A stretch of 64,000 nucleotides of DNA from Rhabdonatronobacter sediminivivens. GTDB taxonomy: Bacteria; Pseudomonadota; Alphaproteobacteria; Rhodobacterales; Rhodobacteraceae. The stretch's first letter is position 1. Each line of letters starts with the position of its first letter. The notes below the pieces were generated by a model, which saw only the letters and a program-made list of their open reading frames with translations, was not told where the DNA came from and ran no database searches. Position numbers and translations under genes: made by a program. Shown piece after piece: positions 8,815 to 18,520 of the stretch. Location of the stretch: assembly GCF_013415485.1 (NCBI RefSeq), contig NZ_JACBXS010000008.1, forward strand, positions 1 through 64,000, read 5' to 3'.

Positions 8815-11265
8815 ATGAGACCAAACGGCCTGGACCCGTCGAGCATCCTGAAGCGCCAGATACGTCGCACCCTTTCCGGGTTGTGGGCCGAACGTCTGTC
8901 GCGCGCCTTCTGGCCCTTCACCACGCTTGCGCTGTTCTGCGCCGCTGCGTTGGGCTTTGGCCTGCAGGATGTGCTGCCGCCGCTGGTGTCGACCTGGGTG
9001 GCGCTGGGGTCCGGGGTGGCGCTGCTGGGGTTGCTGGCGCTGGGGCTGTGGCGCTTTTCGCCGCCGCGCCGGGTGAATGCGCTGGACCGGCTGGACCGCT
9101 CCCTGCCCGCGCGCCCGCTTTCGGCACTGGCGGATGCGCAGGCGATCGGGCGGGATGATCCGGCCTCCGGCATGGTCTGGCAGGCGCATCTGCGGCGGAT
9201 GCTGGCGATCCTGGCCACCGCGCGGCCCGTGCCGGGCGATCTGAGGCTGGCCCGCCATGACCGTTTCGCCCTGCGCTATGTGGCGCTGACCGCCTTTGGC
9301 CTGTCTCTGCTCTTTGGCGCGCCTTCGCGCATCACCGAAGCCACGGAAATCGCGCAGCTTCCCGGCCGGGCCGAGGCCGTGGGCCTTGGCCCTTCGTGGG
9401 AGGCCTGGGCCCAGCCCCCGTCCTATACCGGGCGGCCCAGCCTCTATCTGAACGAGGTTGACCGCACCGTGCTGCAACTGCCCGAAGGCACCCGCGTTAC
9501 CGTCCGCTTCTATGGCCAGCCCGGCGTGATGAGCGTGGTCGAATCGGTTTCCGGGCGGGATGAGGCCGAGCCTGAGGACATGGCCCAGGATTTCGAGATC
9601 ACCCGCACCGGGCGGCTGAGCGTGCGCGGCCCCGCCGGGCGCGACTGGGAGATCACCATGCTGGAAGATCAGCCGCCCGAGGTTGAACTGATCGGCATGA
9701 TGGAGCGGGAGCGCGGCGGCCAGATGCGGCAGGATTACCGCGCCGAAGATGACTACGGCATCACCGGCGGCAGCGCCGAGATCGCCCTGAACCTGGACGC
9801 GGTGGACCGCCGCTTTGGCCTTGCCGCCGATCCGGACCCGCGCGAGCCGATCACCCTGGACCTGCCGATGCCCGTCAGCGGCTCGCGCACGGACTTCACC
9901 GAAAGCCTGTTCGGCGATATGTCCCAGCACCCCTGGGCCAACATGCCCGTGACCATCGCGCTGCAAGTGGAGGACGCGCGCGGCCAGATGGGCGAGACCG
10001 GCCCGCAGGAAGTCACCCTCCCCGGTCGCCGCTTCTTTGACCCGATGGCCGCCGCCGTGATCGAATTGCGCCGCGATATCCTGTGGTCGCAGGAGAACAC
10101 GGCCCGCGCCGACCAGCTGATGCGCGCCATCGCCCACCGCCCCGAAGACGCGTTTCGCAGCGACAACGCCATTCCCCGCTTCCGCTCAGCCCAGGCGCTT
10201 CTGCGCGCCAGCCTTGATGACGGGCTGAATGAGTCCACCCGCGAAGAGCTGGCCCAGACCCTGTGGGATCTGGCAATCCTGCTGGAAGAGGGTGATCTGG
10301 CCGATGCCCGCGAACGCCTGCGCCGCGCACAGGAACGTCTTGATGAGGCCATGCGCTCGGGCGCCGACCCGTCCGAGGTGCAGGAACTGATGGACGAGTT
10401 GCGCGAAGCCTTGCGCGACTACATGGAGGAAATGGCCCAGCAGCCCCGCGAACGCGGCGAAGCGCCCCCGGATGGCGAGTCCATGGAAATCACCCAGGAT
10501 CAGATCCAGGAGCTTCTGGACCGGATCGAGGAGCTGATGGAAGAAGGCCGCATGGACGAGGCCGCCGAGTTGATGGCGCAGCTCAACATGCTGCTGGAAA
10601 ACCTTGAATTCGTCGAAGGCGATGGCGAAGGCGGCCCGGGCAACGAGGCGATGGAGGGCCTGGGCGACACCCTGCGCGACCAGCAGGATCTGGCCGATGA
10701 CACGTTCCGCGAGTTTCAGGAACAATTCAACCGCGGCGCCCCGGATGCCGATGGCGAGGGCGAGCCGCAGGGCAGTGATGAGCTGGCCGAACGCCAGCAA
10801 GCCCTACGCGACATGCTGCGCGAACAGCAACTGCAACCCCTGCCCGGCGAAGGCACGCCGGAAGGGGATGCCGCGCTGGAAGCGCTGGAAGACGCCCAGC
10901 GCGCCATGGAAGAAGCCGAGGAAGCCCTGCGCGACGGCGACACCACCGGCGCCCTTGACCGCCAGGCCGAGGCGATGGAGGCCCTGCGCGAAGGCATGCG
11001 CAACATGAACGAGGCGCTGGCCCAGGACCGCCGCGACCGGGGCGAGGAAGGCCAGCAGACCGGTGAAAACGGCCGCGACGGCAGCCGTGACCCGCTGGGC
11101 CGGTCCCTTGGCGGTGAGATCGGCACGGACGATGACATGCTGCAGGGTGAGGACACGCGGCGGCGCGCGCAGGAACTGCTGGACGAAATCCGCCGCCGTT
11201 CGGCCGAACTGGACCGCCCGGATGCAGAACTGGACTACCTGCGTCGCCTTCTGGACCGGTTCTGA
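8815..11265 (+). CDS. TIGR02302 / DUF4175 family membrane protein
   Basis: A large protein of 816 residues, a size and layout typical of the TIGR02302 family, found next to lysA in many alphaproteobacteria. Hydrophobic segments lie near residues 28-50, 55-80 and 155-175. The middle part looks like an extracytoplasmic domain. The C-terminal half (about residues 490-800) is very rich in Glu, Asp, Gln and Met and has the heptad look of long helices or coiled coil. The function is not known; a cell-envelope role is only an inference. The start is placed at the ATG with AAAGGGAG upstream. Confidence 0.88.
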   Translation: MRPNGLDPSSILKRQIRRTLSGLWAERLSRAFWPFTTLALFCAAALGFGLQDVLPPLVSTWVALGSGVALLGLLALGLWRFSPPRRVNALDRLDRSLPARPLSALADAQAIGRDDPASGMVWQAHLRRMLAILATARPVPGDLRLARHDRFALRYVALTAFGLSLLFGAPSRITEATEIAQLPGRAEAVGLGPSWEAWAQPPSYTGRPSLYLNEVDRTVLQLPEGTRVTVRFYGQPGVMSVVESVSGRDEAEPEDMAQDFEITRTGRLSVRGPAGRDWEITMLEDQPPEVELIGMMERERGGQMRQDYRAEDDYGITGGSAEIALNLDAVDRRFGLAADPDPREPITLDLPMPVSGSRTDFTESLFGDMSQHPWANMPVTIALQVEDARGQMGETGPQEVTLPGRRFFDPMAAAVIELRRDILWSQENTARADQLMRAIAHRPEDAFRSDNAIPRFRSAQALLRASLDDGLNESTREELAQTLWDLAILLEEGDLADARERLRRAQERLDEAMRSGADPSEVQELMDELREALRDYMEEMAQQPRERGEAPPDGESMEITQDQIQELLDRIEELMEEGRMDEAAELMAQLNMLLENLEFVEGDGEGGPGNEAMEGLGDTLRDQQDLADDTFREFQEQFNRGAPDADGEGEPQGSDELAERQQALRDMLREQQLQPLPGEGTPEGDAALEALEDAQRAMEEAEEALRDGDTTGALDRQAEAMEALREGMRNMNEALAQDRRDRGEEGQQTGENGRDGSRDPLGRSLGGEIGTDDDMLQGEDTRRRAQELLDEIRRRSAELDRPDAELDYLRRLLDRF

Positions 11266-11484
11266 CCCGGGCTACGGCGCGCAGGACGCGCGCGCCCCAA
11301 GCGCAGGCAGTCCCCACGGTGTCCCGGGCGTGGACTGAACTGATTGACGGCGCTGCCTCCCCACCACGGACGCACGGCGCCCATGCCCACGCAAGAAAAG
11401 CGCCGCGCCCGCCCGAACTTGGGCGTCAGGTAGCTTTGCAATCGCGTGGCAGCCAGACACGCCCGGCGCGGCCTGCTGTGCCTT

Positions 11485-12516
11485 TCACGTCTCGAACAGG
11501 CGCCCCTGGGCATCCGGGCGCGGGGCTGTCAGGCCCAGATGCGTCCAGGCCTTGGCCGCCAGCATCCGGCCGCGTGGGGTGCGGGCGATCAGCCCCTGTT
11601 GGAGCAGGAAGGGTTCGATCACCTCCTCGATCGCATCGCGGCTTTCGGACAGGGCGGCGGCGATGGTTTCCACCCCCACCGGCCCGCCACCGTAGTTTTC
11701 GGCCAGAAGCGACAGATACCGCCGGTCGGCGCCATCAAGCCCCAGGTGGTCCACGCCCAGCCGGGTCAGCGCGCTGTCGGCCAGCGCCCGGGTCAGCTTT
11801 CCATCCCCCTCAACCAGGGCAAAATCCACCACGCGGCGCAACAACCGGCCCGCGATCCGGGGCGTGCCGCGCGCGCGGCGTGCGATCTCCTCGACCCCTT
11901 CGGGATCGGCGGGCACCCCCATCAGCCGCGCGCCCCGGCCCACGATCTCGCACAACTCACCCACGGTATAGAACTGCAGCCGCGTGGGAATACCGAAACG
12001 GTCCCGCAGCGGCGTGGTCAGCAGACCCAGCCGCGTGGTGGCCCCCACCAGCGTAAAAGGCTGCAATTCGATCCGCACCGTGCGCGCCGCCGGGCCTTCG
12101 CCGATGACCAGATCCAGCTGGAAATCTTCCAGCGCGGGGTAAAGCACTTCCTCAACCGCCGGGTTCAGGCGGTGAATCTCGTCGATGAACAGCACGTCGC
12201 GCGCTTCCAGATTGGTCAGGATCGCCGCCAGGTCCCCCGCCTTGGCCAGCACCGGCCCCGAGGTCATCCGAAACCCCACGCCGAGTTCGCGCGCCATGAT
12301 CTGCGCGAGCGTGGTCTTGCCCAGACCGGGCGGACCGTAGAAGAGCGTGTGATCCATCGCCTCGGTCCGCATCCGGGCGGACTGGATGAAGACGCGCAGG
12401 TTGGCGCGGGCCTCGGCCTGGCCGATGAACTCCTCAAGCGTCTGCGGGCGCAGCGCCTTGTCGGGGGCGTCATCGGGCAGCGGTTCGGGGCGCAGGGTTG
12501 GGTCGGAGGGGGTCAT
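11485..12516 (-). CDS. ruvB: Holliday junction branch migration ATPase RuvB
   Basis: RuvB (343 residues) is the hexameric motor that drives branch migration of Holliday junctions together with RuvA. The protein shows Walker [10 protein letters not shown] near residue 60, Walker [11 protein letters not shown], sensor [10 protein letters not shown], and the C-terminal winged-helix region ending in [14 protein letters not shown]. Its ATG overlaps the stop codon of the GIY-YIG gene upstream (TCAT on the plus strand), so the two are translationally coupled. The frame extends further upstream, but the family N-terminus ([12 protein letters not shown]) supports this start. Confidence 0.97.
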   Translation of the reverse strand: MTPSDPTLRPEPLPDDAPDKALRPQTLEEFIGQAEARANLRVFIQSARMRTEAMDHTLFYGPPGLGKTTLAQIMARELGVGFRMTSGPVLAKAGDLAAILTNLEARDVLFIDEIHRLNPAVEEVLYPALEDFQLDLVIGEGPAARTVRIELQPFTLVGATTRLGLLTTPLRDRFGIPTRLQFYTVGELCEIVGRGARLMGVPADPEGVEEIARRARGTPRIAGRLLRRVVDFALVEGDGKLTRALADSALTRLGVDHLGLDGADRRYLSLLAENYGGGPVGVETIAAALSESRDAIEEVIEPFLLQQGLIARTPRGRMLAAKAWTHLGLTAPRPDAQGRLFET

Positions 12517-13391
12517 GCGTTCAACCCATAACGCCGGGTGTGCAATCGGTCCATCCAGTTCTGCTCGCAGGTGATGACCTCCTCGGCGGTGGCGGCGGGG
12601 CTGAGCAGTTCCAGGATGGAGAACCGGAACTGCGACGTGTCGCGCCGGCGAAGTTCCACCGTGACTCCGATTTCTCCTGCCACATGGGCCTGCCAACGGC
12701 CCAGCAGGTTATCCTCGCCATAGGCGGCGCCGACATAGCGCGCCCCGTCGCGCTCATCGACGATCAGATACACGCCGCGCCATTGGTGCAGCGTGGTGAT
12801 CCAGTCGCGTGGCAGGTGGCGCAGCTCATCGGTGGTCAGCCGCAGCGCGCGCCAATCCGGCACCGGCGGCGCCAGGGTCGCGCGCAGCGTGATCTCGCGC
12901 ACCGGCAGGGATGTGCGCTCGGCCAGCCGCATGTAGTTGCGCGCGCCGGGGTCGGTGACCACCAGCCGCCCGCGCAGGTCCGACAGCACATCCAGCGGAC
13001 GCAGATCAAAGAGCGCACGCGCGGCGATACCGCGGGCGCGGGCCTCGGCGCTCAGCCCGCCTTGGCCGAGGCGGGCGCGCATCTCGGCCTGCAACGGCAT
13101 GGCGTCCAGTTCGGCGGCGGGCACGTCGCGCCATCCCGCCTGCAGGTAGAGGCCGATGAATGTCAGCTCCCCCTCCGCCCGTGACAGAAAGGCGGCCATG
13201 GTGCGGCGGGCCTTTAGCGTGGCCTCGGGGATGGTGGGATGGGTGGATTGATAGGCCTCGAACAGCCCGGGCGCCGATTCGGCCATGACACAAAGCGCTG
13301 CGCGGATGCGTGGGTCGCGCGGCTTGTGCAGGGCCAGAGCGGTCATGGCGGGGTCGATGTCATGGGCGCGCAGAAGGTCGTTGAACTGCAT
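12513..13391 (-). CDS. GIY-YIG nuclease domain protein inside the ruv operon
   Basis: A 292-residue protein with a C-terminal GIY-YIG domain (about residues 198-290): [20 protein letters not shown] supplies the GIY and YIG elements, GRW the conserved arginine, and CEQNWMDRL the late glutamate; it ends GLN as in many family members. The first ~190 residues form an N-terminal domain seen in stand-alone members of this nuclease group, whose substrate is not established. It starts 6 bases after the ruvA stop and overlaps the ruvB start by 4 bases. This placement suggests a link to recombination, but that is inference. Confidence 0.88.
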   Translation of the reverse strand: MQFNDLLRAHDIDPAMTALALHKPRDPRIRAALCVMAESAPGLFEAYQSTHPTIPEATLKARRTMAAFLSRAEGELTFIGLYLQAGWRDVPAAELDAMPLQAEMRARLGQGGLSAEARARGIAARALFDLRPLDVLSDLRGRLVVTDPGARNYMRLAERTSLPVREITLRATLAPPVPDWRALRLTTDELRHLPRDWITTLHQWRGVYLIVDERDGARYVGAAYGEDNLLGRWQAHVAGEIGVTVELRRRDTSQFRFSILELLSPAATAEEVITCEQNWMDRLHTRRYGLNA

Positions 13392-13397
13392 TGCAGC

Positions 13398-14087
13398 TCA
13401 GCCCTTTGGCGCAAGCAGCCGCAAGGCCGCGCGGATCAGCGCGGCGGTGTCAGCCTCGGGGGTGGCATCCTGGGCTTCGGCCACGGCGCGGGCGGCATCG
13501 GCGGGGCCATAGCCCAGATTGGCCAGGGCGGACATGGCCTCGGGCACGGCGGCGGCGTTGGGGCTGGCGGGTGCACTGACCGGAGCGGGCGGCGGCGGAA
13601 CCGGCACGGAAGGGGCATGGTCCGCCTCGGGCACACCGGGAGGCGCACCGGGGGGCGCGGCAGCGGGCGCCATCTGCGCCATCAGCGCGGGCGCCTTGTC
13701 GCGCAACTCGTTGACCACACGTTGCGCCAGCTTCGGCCCCACCCCGGGCGCCTTGCGCACGGATGCTGCATCGCCCAACGCAATCGCACGGGCCACGCCT
13801 TCGGGGCCCAGCGCGCCCAGAATGGCCATCGACGCCTTGGCCCCCACCCCCTGGACCGAGGTCAGCAACCGGTGCCATTCCTTCTCGAGCAACGACGGGA
13901 AGCCATAGAGCTGCAACAGATCCTCGCGCACCACCAGATCGGTATAGAGCGCGACCGCCTGCCCCGGGCCGGGCAAGCCCAGCATGGTCCGGTCCGAGAC
14001 ATGGACGATATATCCTACCCCGCCAACATCGATCAGCACATGGTCACTGGCGCGGTAGTCCAGCCGCCCCGCAATCCGCCCGATCAT
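13398..14087 (-). CDS. ruvA: Holliday junction branch migration protein RuvA
   Basis: RuvA (229 residues) binds four-way junctions as a tetramer and recruits RuvB. Domain I starts [20 protein letters not shown]; the two helix-hairpin-helix motifs appear as [17 protein letters not shown] and [20 protein letters not shown] linker rich in Pro and Ala (about residues 140-180) precedes the short C-terminal RuvB-binding domain with [14 protein letters not shown]. It is longer than E. coli RuvA because of this linker. The ATG overlaps the ruvC stop by 4 bases. Confidence 0.96.
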   Translation of the reverse strand: MIGRIAGRLDYRASDHVLIDVGGVGYIVHVSDRTMLGLPGPGQAVALYTDLVVREDLLQLYGFPSLLEKEWHRLLTSVQGVGAKASMAILGALGPEGVARAIALGDAASVRKAPGVGPKLAQRVVNELRDKAPALMAQMAPAAAPPGAPPGVPEADHAPSVPVPPPPAPVSAPASPNAAAVPEAMSALANLGYGPADAARAVAEAQDATPEADTAALIRAALRLLAPKG

Positions 14088-14593
14088 CGTACGCCCCCGG
14101 CCACCGCCGCCGCCAACCGGCCCGCCGACTGGCAGTGCCATGCGTGGCAGATCGCCACCGCCAGCGCATCCGCCGCATCCGGCCCTGCAATCGCCACCCC
14201 CGGCAGTTGCATGCGCACCATGTGATCCACCTGCACCTTGGCCGCCTTGCCCACGCCGACCACCGCCTTCTTCACCGCATTGGGCGCGTATTCGCCCACC
14301 ACCAGCCCCGCCTGCGCGGGAACCAGCAGGGCAATCCCCCGCGCCGATCCCAGTTTCAGTGTCGCCACGGCGTCCTTGTTGACGAATGTCTGTTCCACCG
14401 CGGCCTGGGTGGGGCCATGGCGCTGCAACACCCGGGTCAGTTGCCCGTGCAGGTCCAGAAGCCGGCTGGCCAGATCTGCCGCCGGGTCGGACACACAGAC
14501 CCCGTTGGCCACATGCGACAGCCGCGTTCCGGCCACATCGATGACCCCCCAGCCAAGGTTGCGCAACCCCGGATCGATCCCGATAACCCGCAT
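14084..14593 (-). CDS. ruvC: Crossover junction endodeoxyribonuclease RuvC
   Basis: RuvC (169 residues) resolves Holliday junctions by symmetrical nicking. The catalytic acidic residues are visible in the first strand IGIDPG, in [14 protein letters not shown], and in the C-terminal helix [15 protein letters not shown]. It is the first gene of ruvC-ruvA-(GIY-YIG)-ruvB and overlaps ruvA by 4 bases. The order with an extra gene before ruvB is unusual; in related genomes ruvA and ruvB are normally adjacent. Confidence 0.96.
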   Translation of the reverse strand: MRVIGIDPGLRNLGWGVIDVAGTRLSHVANGVCVSDPAADLASRLLDLHGQLTRVLQRHGPTQAAVEQTFVNKDAVATLKLGSARGIALLVPAQAGLVVGEYAPNAVKKAVVGVGKAAKVQVDHMVRMQLPGVAIAGPDAADALAVAICHAWHCQSAGRLAAAVAGGVR

Positions 14594-14855
14594 GCCTGCC
14601 CCTTTTCCCGCGCCCGGTTCGCCCGGGCCTGTTGCCGTGTTTGACCAGTCCTAGCACGAAGCAAGAACATTCTCCAGTCTGAATACCGCCGCCACCCGCC
14701 GCAAACCCCGCTCTCACAAGGCTCTGTCATGCCTTTTGTGCATGTGTGCTATGCACCGAATCCAGCTTGTTCCGCGTTCACAAACTGCCTAGATGCCCAT
14801 CAGCGAGGCATAATGCTTCAGCAGTTTCCACCCCCCCTTGCCAATGGAGCAACTC

Positions 14856-15065
14856 ATGGCATTCTTCATGCAAAGCCGCCCTCATGCCGAGGGTGTATTC
14901 GGTGTTTTCCGGGGGTTTTCGTTCGCCGATATTATCGCTGTGTTCAAAACCTGGAATGACAAAAGGATCACCCGCGCGCAACTGAACATGCTGTCGGACC
15001 GCGAACTTGATGATATCGGCCTGTCCCGCAGCGATATCGAGGGCGTTATCAGCCGTATGAGCTGA
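14856..15065 (+). CDS. DUF1127 domain small protein
   Basis: A 69-residue protein with the C-terminal DUF1127 signature ([20 protein letters not shown], then [16 protein letters not shown]). DUF1127 proteins are small, basic, arginine-rich in their signature region, and in Rhodobacter and Agrobacterium relatives some act in RNA turnover and stress or phosphate metabolism. The start is set at the ATG at 14856 because GGAG lies six bases upstream; a TTG further upstream is less likely. Downstream lies about 150 bases of structured sequence ending in a strong terminator, which could be a long 3' UTR or an sRNA. Confidence 0.9.
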   Translation: MAFFMQSRPHAEGVFGVFRGFSFADIIAVFKTWNDKRITRAQLNMLSDRELDDIGLSRSDIEGVISRMS

Positions 15066-15411
15066 ACCGGGGCTGCAGTCCGAACCGGGCCGCACCATCG
15101 AAACGGATCCGCCGTCGGAGCAATCCGGCGGCGGTTTGCGTCAGGGGGTGCTGCAGTCCGCGCGGGCTGAAAACTGGCATCAAAGGGAAAAGCTGTCCCT
15201 GAGATGCGCTTTTTTCAGGCCCAAGCTTGCCCCGCGGGGGGCGCGCCATATCTTTGGAGTGCAGGCGGGAAGGCGCGCAGCCGGAAGACCTACCCCTCGC
15301 TCCCTCCTTTCGGATCGTGCGGTTTTTCCGCTTGCACCCGGATGGTTGTCGCGCCCCCTTGCAAAACCGCGCCGGAACTTTGATAAGGGGGCGTCTTTGC
15401 AAGAGGATGTC
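15066..15411. other. Gene-free stretch after the DUF1127 gene
   Basis: No protein gene is supported here. It holds an inverted repeat (CCGCCG with CGGCGG, about 15109-15133), an 11-base direct repeat GCTGCAGTCCG (near 15070 and 15151), the terminator at 15177-15215, and then about 200 bases leading to the next gene that contain the pyrimidine-rich stretch TCGCTCCCTCCTTTCGG. Confidence 0.5.
15177..15215 (+). terminator. Intrinsic terminator downstream of the DUF1127 gene
   Basis: Outer arms GCATC (15177-15181) and GATGC (15203-15207) and inner arms AGGGA (15184-15188) and TCCCT (15196-15200) form a two-part stem. It is followed by GC and a run of six T (15210-15215). It lies 112 bases after the DUF1127 stop codon. 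Confidence 0.75.
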
Positions 15412-15723
15412 ATGCGCGCTCGCATTTATCGCCCCGCACGAAATGCCATGCAGTCCGGCACTGCCCGCTCCCGCGACTGGGTGCTGGAGTTCTCTCCGGC
15501 CGAGGCGCGGAGGATCGATCCCTTGATGGGCTGGACCAGTTCCTCGGATATGGACAGCCAGGTGCGTCTGCATTTTGACACGCGCGACGCCGCCGAGGCC
15601 TACGCCAAATCGCGTGGGCTGGATTTTGTCGTCGTGGCACCCCGGACCCGCCGCGCGAATATCCGGCCTGGAGGCTATGCCGACAATTTCGCCCATTCGC
15701 GGCGGCAGGTCTGGACGCACTGA
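15412..15723 (+). CDS. ETC complex I subunit, NDUFS4 family
   Basis: A 103-residue homologue of the 18-kDa accessory subunit (NDUFS4/AQDQ) of NADH:ubiquinone oxidoreductase, found in mitochondria and in alphaproteobacteria. The family pattern is clear: [18 protein letters not shown] at the N-terminus, [19 protein letters not shown], then the region with [15 protein letters not shown]. It stabilises the peripheral arm of complex I. The start is the ATG after AGAGGATGTC. It is monocistronic, far from the main nuo operon, which is normal for this gene. Confidence 0.93.
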   Translation: MRARIYRPARNAMQSGTARSRDWVLEFSPAEARRIDPLMGWTSSSDMDSQVRLHFDTRDAAEAYAKSRGLDFVVVAPRTRRANIRPGGYADNFAHSRRQVWTH

Positions 15724-15960
15724 CCACGCCCGCGATACCGGAACACAGCCCCGCATGCGTTGCAACGGGACACGTCCCCGTGGGTGCCCGTCGCGCGACA
15801 CTGCGGACCGGGCCGCGCTGATCCGGCGCCTGCAAAGCACAGCCGCGCCTGGCTGCCTTGCCGCCGGCGCAATCCTGCCCAGTTCAAGCCATCATCCCAG
15901 TTTACGCAATCTTCAGGGTTGCGCGTCATCCTGCAACCTGGCCACAGGTAGGAGCCGACG

Positions 15961-16476
15961 ATGTTTGACACCACGATCGTCCCGCGCGCGACCGCGCCAC
16001 AGGCAACCACCCTGCCACGGGTTCCGCGGCTTTGCGGGTTCGGTGCGGGAACGTTGATCGAAACCGCAAGCGGCCCTGTTGCAGTCGAATCGCTTCTGGC
16101 CGGGGACATGTTGCTGACTGCCGATGGCGCGCAGGCCGTTCTTCGGGGGATGCAGGTTGTCACACTGCATGATGCGCTGGCGGTTGTCATTGCTCCGGCG
16201 TCATCCGAAGGGGGGCTGACGGGAACCGGCATCGTGATCGGTCCGGAACAGGCCATCGCACGCCCGGACATGCTGGCCGGATCCGGGCTCACCCTGCGCT
16301 CGGCCGAACCCTCCCGCCTGATCCATAGCATGCCTGGCCTGCGCATGCAGCGGGTGCCGACCCTGCGGCTCTATCAACTGCAATGCGACCGGGACGTGAC
16401 AATCGTCACCCACGGGCTGCATGCGTTGCTGCCGACGATCCGGATGGATCACGCCCCTGCCCCGCACCTGCACTGA
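15961..16476 (+). CDS. Stand-alone Hint (hedgehog/intein-type) domain protein
   Basis: A 171-residue protein resembling the Hint_2 domain common in Rhodobacteraceae: LCGFGAGTLIETASGPVAVE is the start of the splicing-type fold with a cysteine at about residue 25, followed by LLAGDMLLTADG. The later block THGLHALLPT is at the position of the C-terminal Hint motif. In many homologues the domain sits at the end of secreted, calcium-binding proteins; here it stands alone. It is not known whether it can self-process. The start ATG has AGGAG six bases upstream. Confidence 0.8.
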   Translation: MFDTTIVPRATAPQATTLPRVPRLCGFGAGTLIETASGPVAVESLLAGDMLLTADGAQAVLRGMQVVTLHDALAVVIAPASSEGGLTGTGIVIGPEQAIARPDMLAGSGLTLRSAEPSRLIHSMPGLRMQRVPTLRLYQLQCDRDVTIVTHGLHALLPTIRMDHAPAPHLH

Positions 16477-16599
16477 TTGCCGCGCTAAGCCATCCTTCCA
16501 CTGATCGATTGACCCGCCCCGTTCCACTGGCGCCGCTTGCAGCGAAGGGTCTGCCGCGCTAGGGGTGTTTGCAACCCCAAACACCAGTGGAGCGGACGC

Positions 16600-18255
16600 A
16601 TGGCCTCGTATCAGTATGTCTATCACATGGATGGCGTCTCCAAGACCTATCCCGGCGGGAAGAAATGCTTCGAGAACATCCGCCTGTCCTTCCTGCCGGG
16701 CGTCAAGATCGGCGTCGTGGGCGTCAACGGTGCGGGCAAGTCCACCCTGTTGCGCATCATGGCCGGCCAGGATAAGGATTTCACCGGCGAGGCCTGGGCC
16801 GCCAAGGGCGCCAAGGTCGGCTACCTGCCGCAGGAACCTCAGCTGGACCCCGCGCTTAGCGTGCGCGAGAATGTCATGCTGGGCGTGGCCGAGAAGAAGG
16901 GCAAGCTGGACCGCTTCAACGAACTGGCCATGAACTACTCGGACGAAACCGCCGAGGAAATGGCCGAACTGCAGGACCAGATCGACGCCGAGAATCTGTG
17001 GGATCTGGACAGCCAGATCGACGTGGCGATGGAGGCCTTGCGCTGCCCCCCCGATGACGCCCCGGTGGACACGCTCTCGGGCGGCGAGAAACGCCGCGTG
17101 GCGCTGTGCAAGCTGCTGCTGGAAGCCCCGGACATGCTGCTGCTGGACGAGCCCACCAACCACCTGGACGCGGAAACCATCGCCTGGCTGCAAAAGCACC
17201 TGATCGAGTACAAGGGCACCATCCTGATCGTCACCCATGACCGCTATTTCCTGGATGACATCACCGGCTGGATCCTGGAACTGGACCGTGGCCGCGGCAT
17301 CCCCTATGAGGGAAATTACTCCGCCTGGCTGGAACAGAAGGCCAAGCGCCTGGCCCAGGAAGCGCGCGAGGACAAGGCGCGGCAGAAATCGCTGGAGCGC
17401 GAGTTGGAATGGATCCGCGCCGGCGCCAAGGCCCGGCAGGCGAAATCCAAGGCCCGGATTTCCGCCTATGAGGAAAAAGCCAGCCAGTCCGAGCGTGAAA
17501 AGATCAGCCGCGCGCAGATCATCATCCCCAACGGCCCGCGCCTGGGCGGCAAGGTGATCGATGTGACCAACCTCAAGAAAGGCTATGGCGACCGCCTGCT
17601 GATCGAGGATCTGACCTTCGCCCTGCCCCCCGGCGGCATCGTCGGCGTGATCGGCCCCAATGGCGCGGGCAAATCGACGCTGTTCCGCATGCTCACCGGG
17701 CAGGAGGCGCCGGACGACGGCAGCATCGAATTCGGCGACACGGTGAAGCTGGCCTATGTGGACCAGTCCCGCGATGCGCTGGATGCCAACAAGACCGTGT
17801 GGGAGGAGATCAGCGACGGGCTGGACGTGATCCAGCTTGGCGATGCCGAGGTGAACTCCCGCGCCTATGTCGGCGCCTTCAACTTCAAGGGCGGCGATCA
17901 GCAGAAGAAGGTGGGGCTGCTGTCAGGCGGCGAGCGCAACCGGGTGCATATGGCGAAACTCTTGCGCGCGGGCGGGAATGTGCTGCTGCTCGACGAGCCG
18001 ACCAACGATCTGGATGTGGAGACATTGCAGGCTTTGGAAGCGGCGCTGGAAGATTTCGCGGGCTGCGCAGTGATCATCTCGCACGACCGCTTCTTCCTTG
18101 ACCGGCTGTGCACGCATATCCTGGCCTTTGAGGGCGAGGCGCATGTGGAATGGTTCGAGGGCAATTTCGAGGCCTATGAAGAGGACAAGAAACGGCGTCT
18201 GGGACCGGATGCGCTGGAGCCGAAGCGGGTGAAGTACAAGAAGTTTGCGAGGTGA
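16600..18255 (+). CDS. ettA: Energy-dependent translational throttle protein EttA (ABC-F)
   Basis: A 551-residue ABC-F ATPase with two nucleotide-binding domains in one chain. Walker [10 protein letters not shown] and GPNGAGKST, signatures LSGGEKRRV and LSGGERNRV, and Walker [15 protein letters not shown] and [14 protein letters not shown] are all intact. The inter-domain linker is highly charged (about residues 245-310). EttA binds the ribosomal E site and tunes early elongation to the ATP/ADP ratio. The start [10 protein letters not shown] matches the family; upstream codons are not conserved. A terminator follows directly. Confidence 0.95.
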   Translation: MASYQYVYHMDGVSKTYPGGKKCFENIRLSFLPGVKIGVVGVNGAGKSTLLRIMAGQDKDFTGEAWAAKGAKVGYLPQEPQLDPALSVRENVMLGVAEKKGKLDRFNELAMNYSDETAEEMAELQDQIDAENLWDLDSQIDVAMEALRCPPDDAPVDTLSGGEKRRVALCKLLLEAPDMLLLDEPTNHLDAETIAWLQKHLIEYKGTILIVTHDRYFLDDITGWILELDRGRGIPYEGNYSAWLEQKAKRLAQEAREDKARQKSLERELEWIRAGAKARQAKSKARISAYEEKASQSEREKISRAQIIIPNGPRLGGKVIDVTNLKKGYGDRLLIEDLTFALPPGGIVGVIGPNGAGKSTLFRMLTGQEAPDDGSIEFGDTVKLAYVDQSRDALDANKTVWEEISDGLDVIQLGDAEVNSRAYVGAFNFKGGDQQKKVGLLSGGERNRVHMAKLLRAGGNVLLLDEPTNDLDVETLQALEAALEDFAGCAVIISHDRFFLDRLCTHILAFEGEAHVEWFEGNFEAYEEDKKRRLGPDALEPKRVKYKKFAR

Positions 18256-18257
18256 AA

Positions 18258-18281
18258 AAGGGAGGGCTTTGGCCCTCCCTT
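18258..18281 (+). terminator. Terminator after ettA
   Basis: A perfect 10-bp stem, AAGGGAGGGC with GCCCTCCCTT, with a TTTG loop begins a few bases after the ettA stop. The following run (AACGTTTTA) is only moderately T-rich. The symmetric A/T flanks suggest that it may act in both directions, also ending the gene pair transcribed from the opposite strand. Confidence 0.72.
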
Positions 18282-18307
18282 AACGTTTTATCCTTGTTGC
18301 AGTCGGA

Positions 18308-18520
18308 TCATGCGCAGGCGAGCATCATGGTCCCGCCACCGTCCTGCCTAGGCATGTCAGAACGTCTTTTGACGTCAGAATTTGCTTCTTGACGGATGAT
18401 GTCAGGATCAAGCTCCATGATACGCTTCACTTCGCTGCGAGCAATCCATGCCTGGAGAGGCGAGTCCTTCCGCTCTGCAGCAGCTCGCATGAGTTCTATC
18501 TGCTTGTCACGGCGAATCAT
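18308..18520 (-). CDS. Small hypothetical protein (second gene of a low-GC pair)
   Basis: I do not recognise this 70-residue protein. It is charged and helical in its first 50 residues (RRDKQIELMRAAAERKDSP, then QAWIARSEVKRIMELDPDII) and ends in a Gly/Met-rich tail. No signal peptide or membrane segment is visible. The start is put at the ATG at 18520 because GAGAGG lies six bases upstream; a further ATG at 18538 has no such site. It overlaps the end of the upstream gene by 14 bases, so the two are very likely translated together. Base composition is clearly lower in GC than the neighbours. Confidence 0.6.
   Translation of the reverse strand: MIRRDKQIELMRAAAERKDSPLQAWIARSEVKRIMELDPDIIRQEANSDVKRRSDMPRQDGGGTMMLACA

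Noticed and set aside
11266..11484. SRP RNA, 6S RNA or another known structured RNA in the gap before ruvB
   Set aside because: None of the conserved motifs of these RNAs could be seen. The same was checked for the other gaps over 200 bases.
16537..16599. Upstream extension of ettA
   Set aside because: The 21 upstream codons do not match EttA and the ATG at 16600 gives the normal N-terminus. A similar decision was made for leuB (23256-23483) and for lysA (7455-7523).
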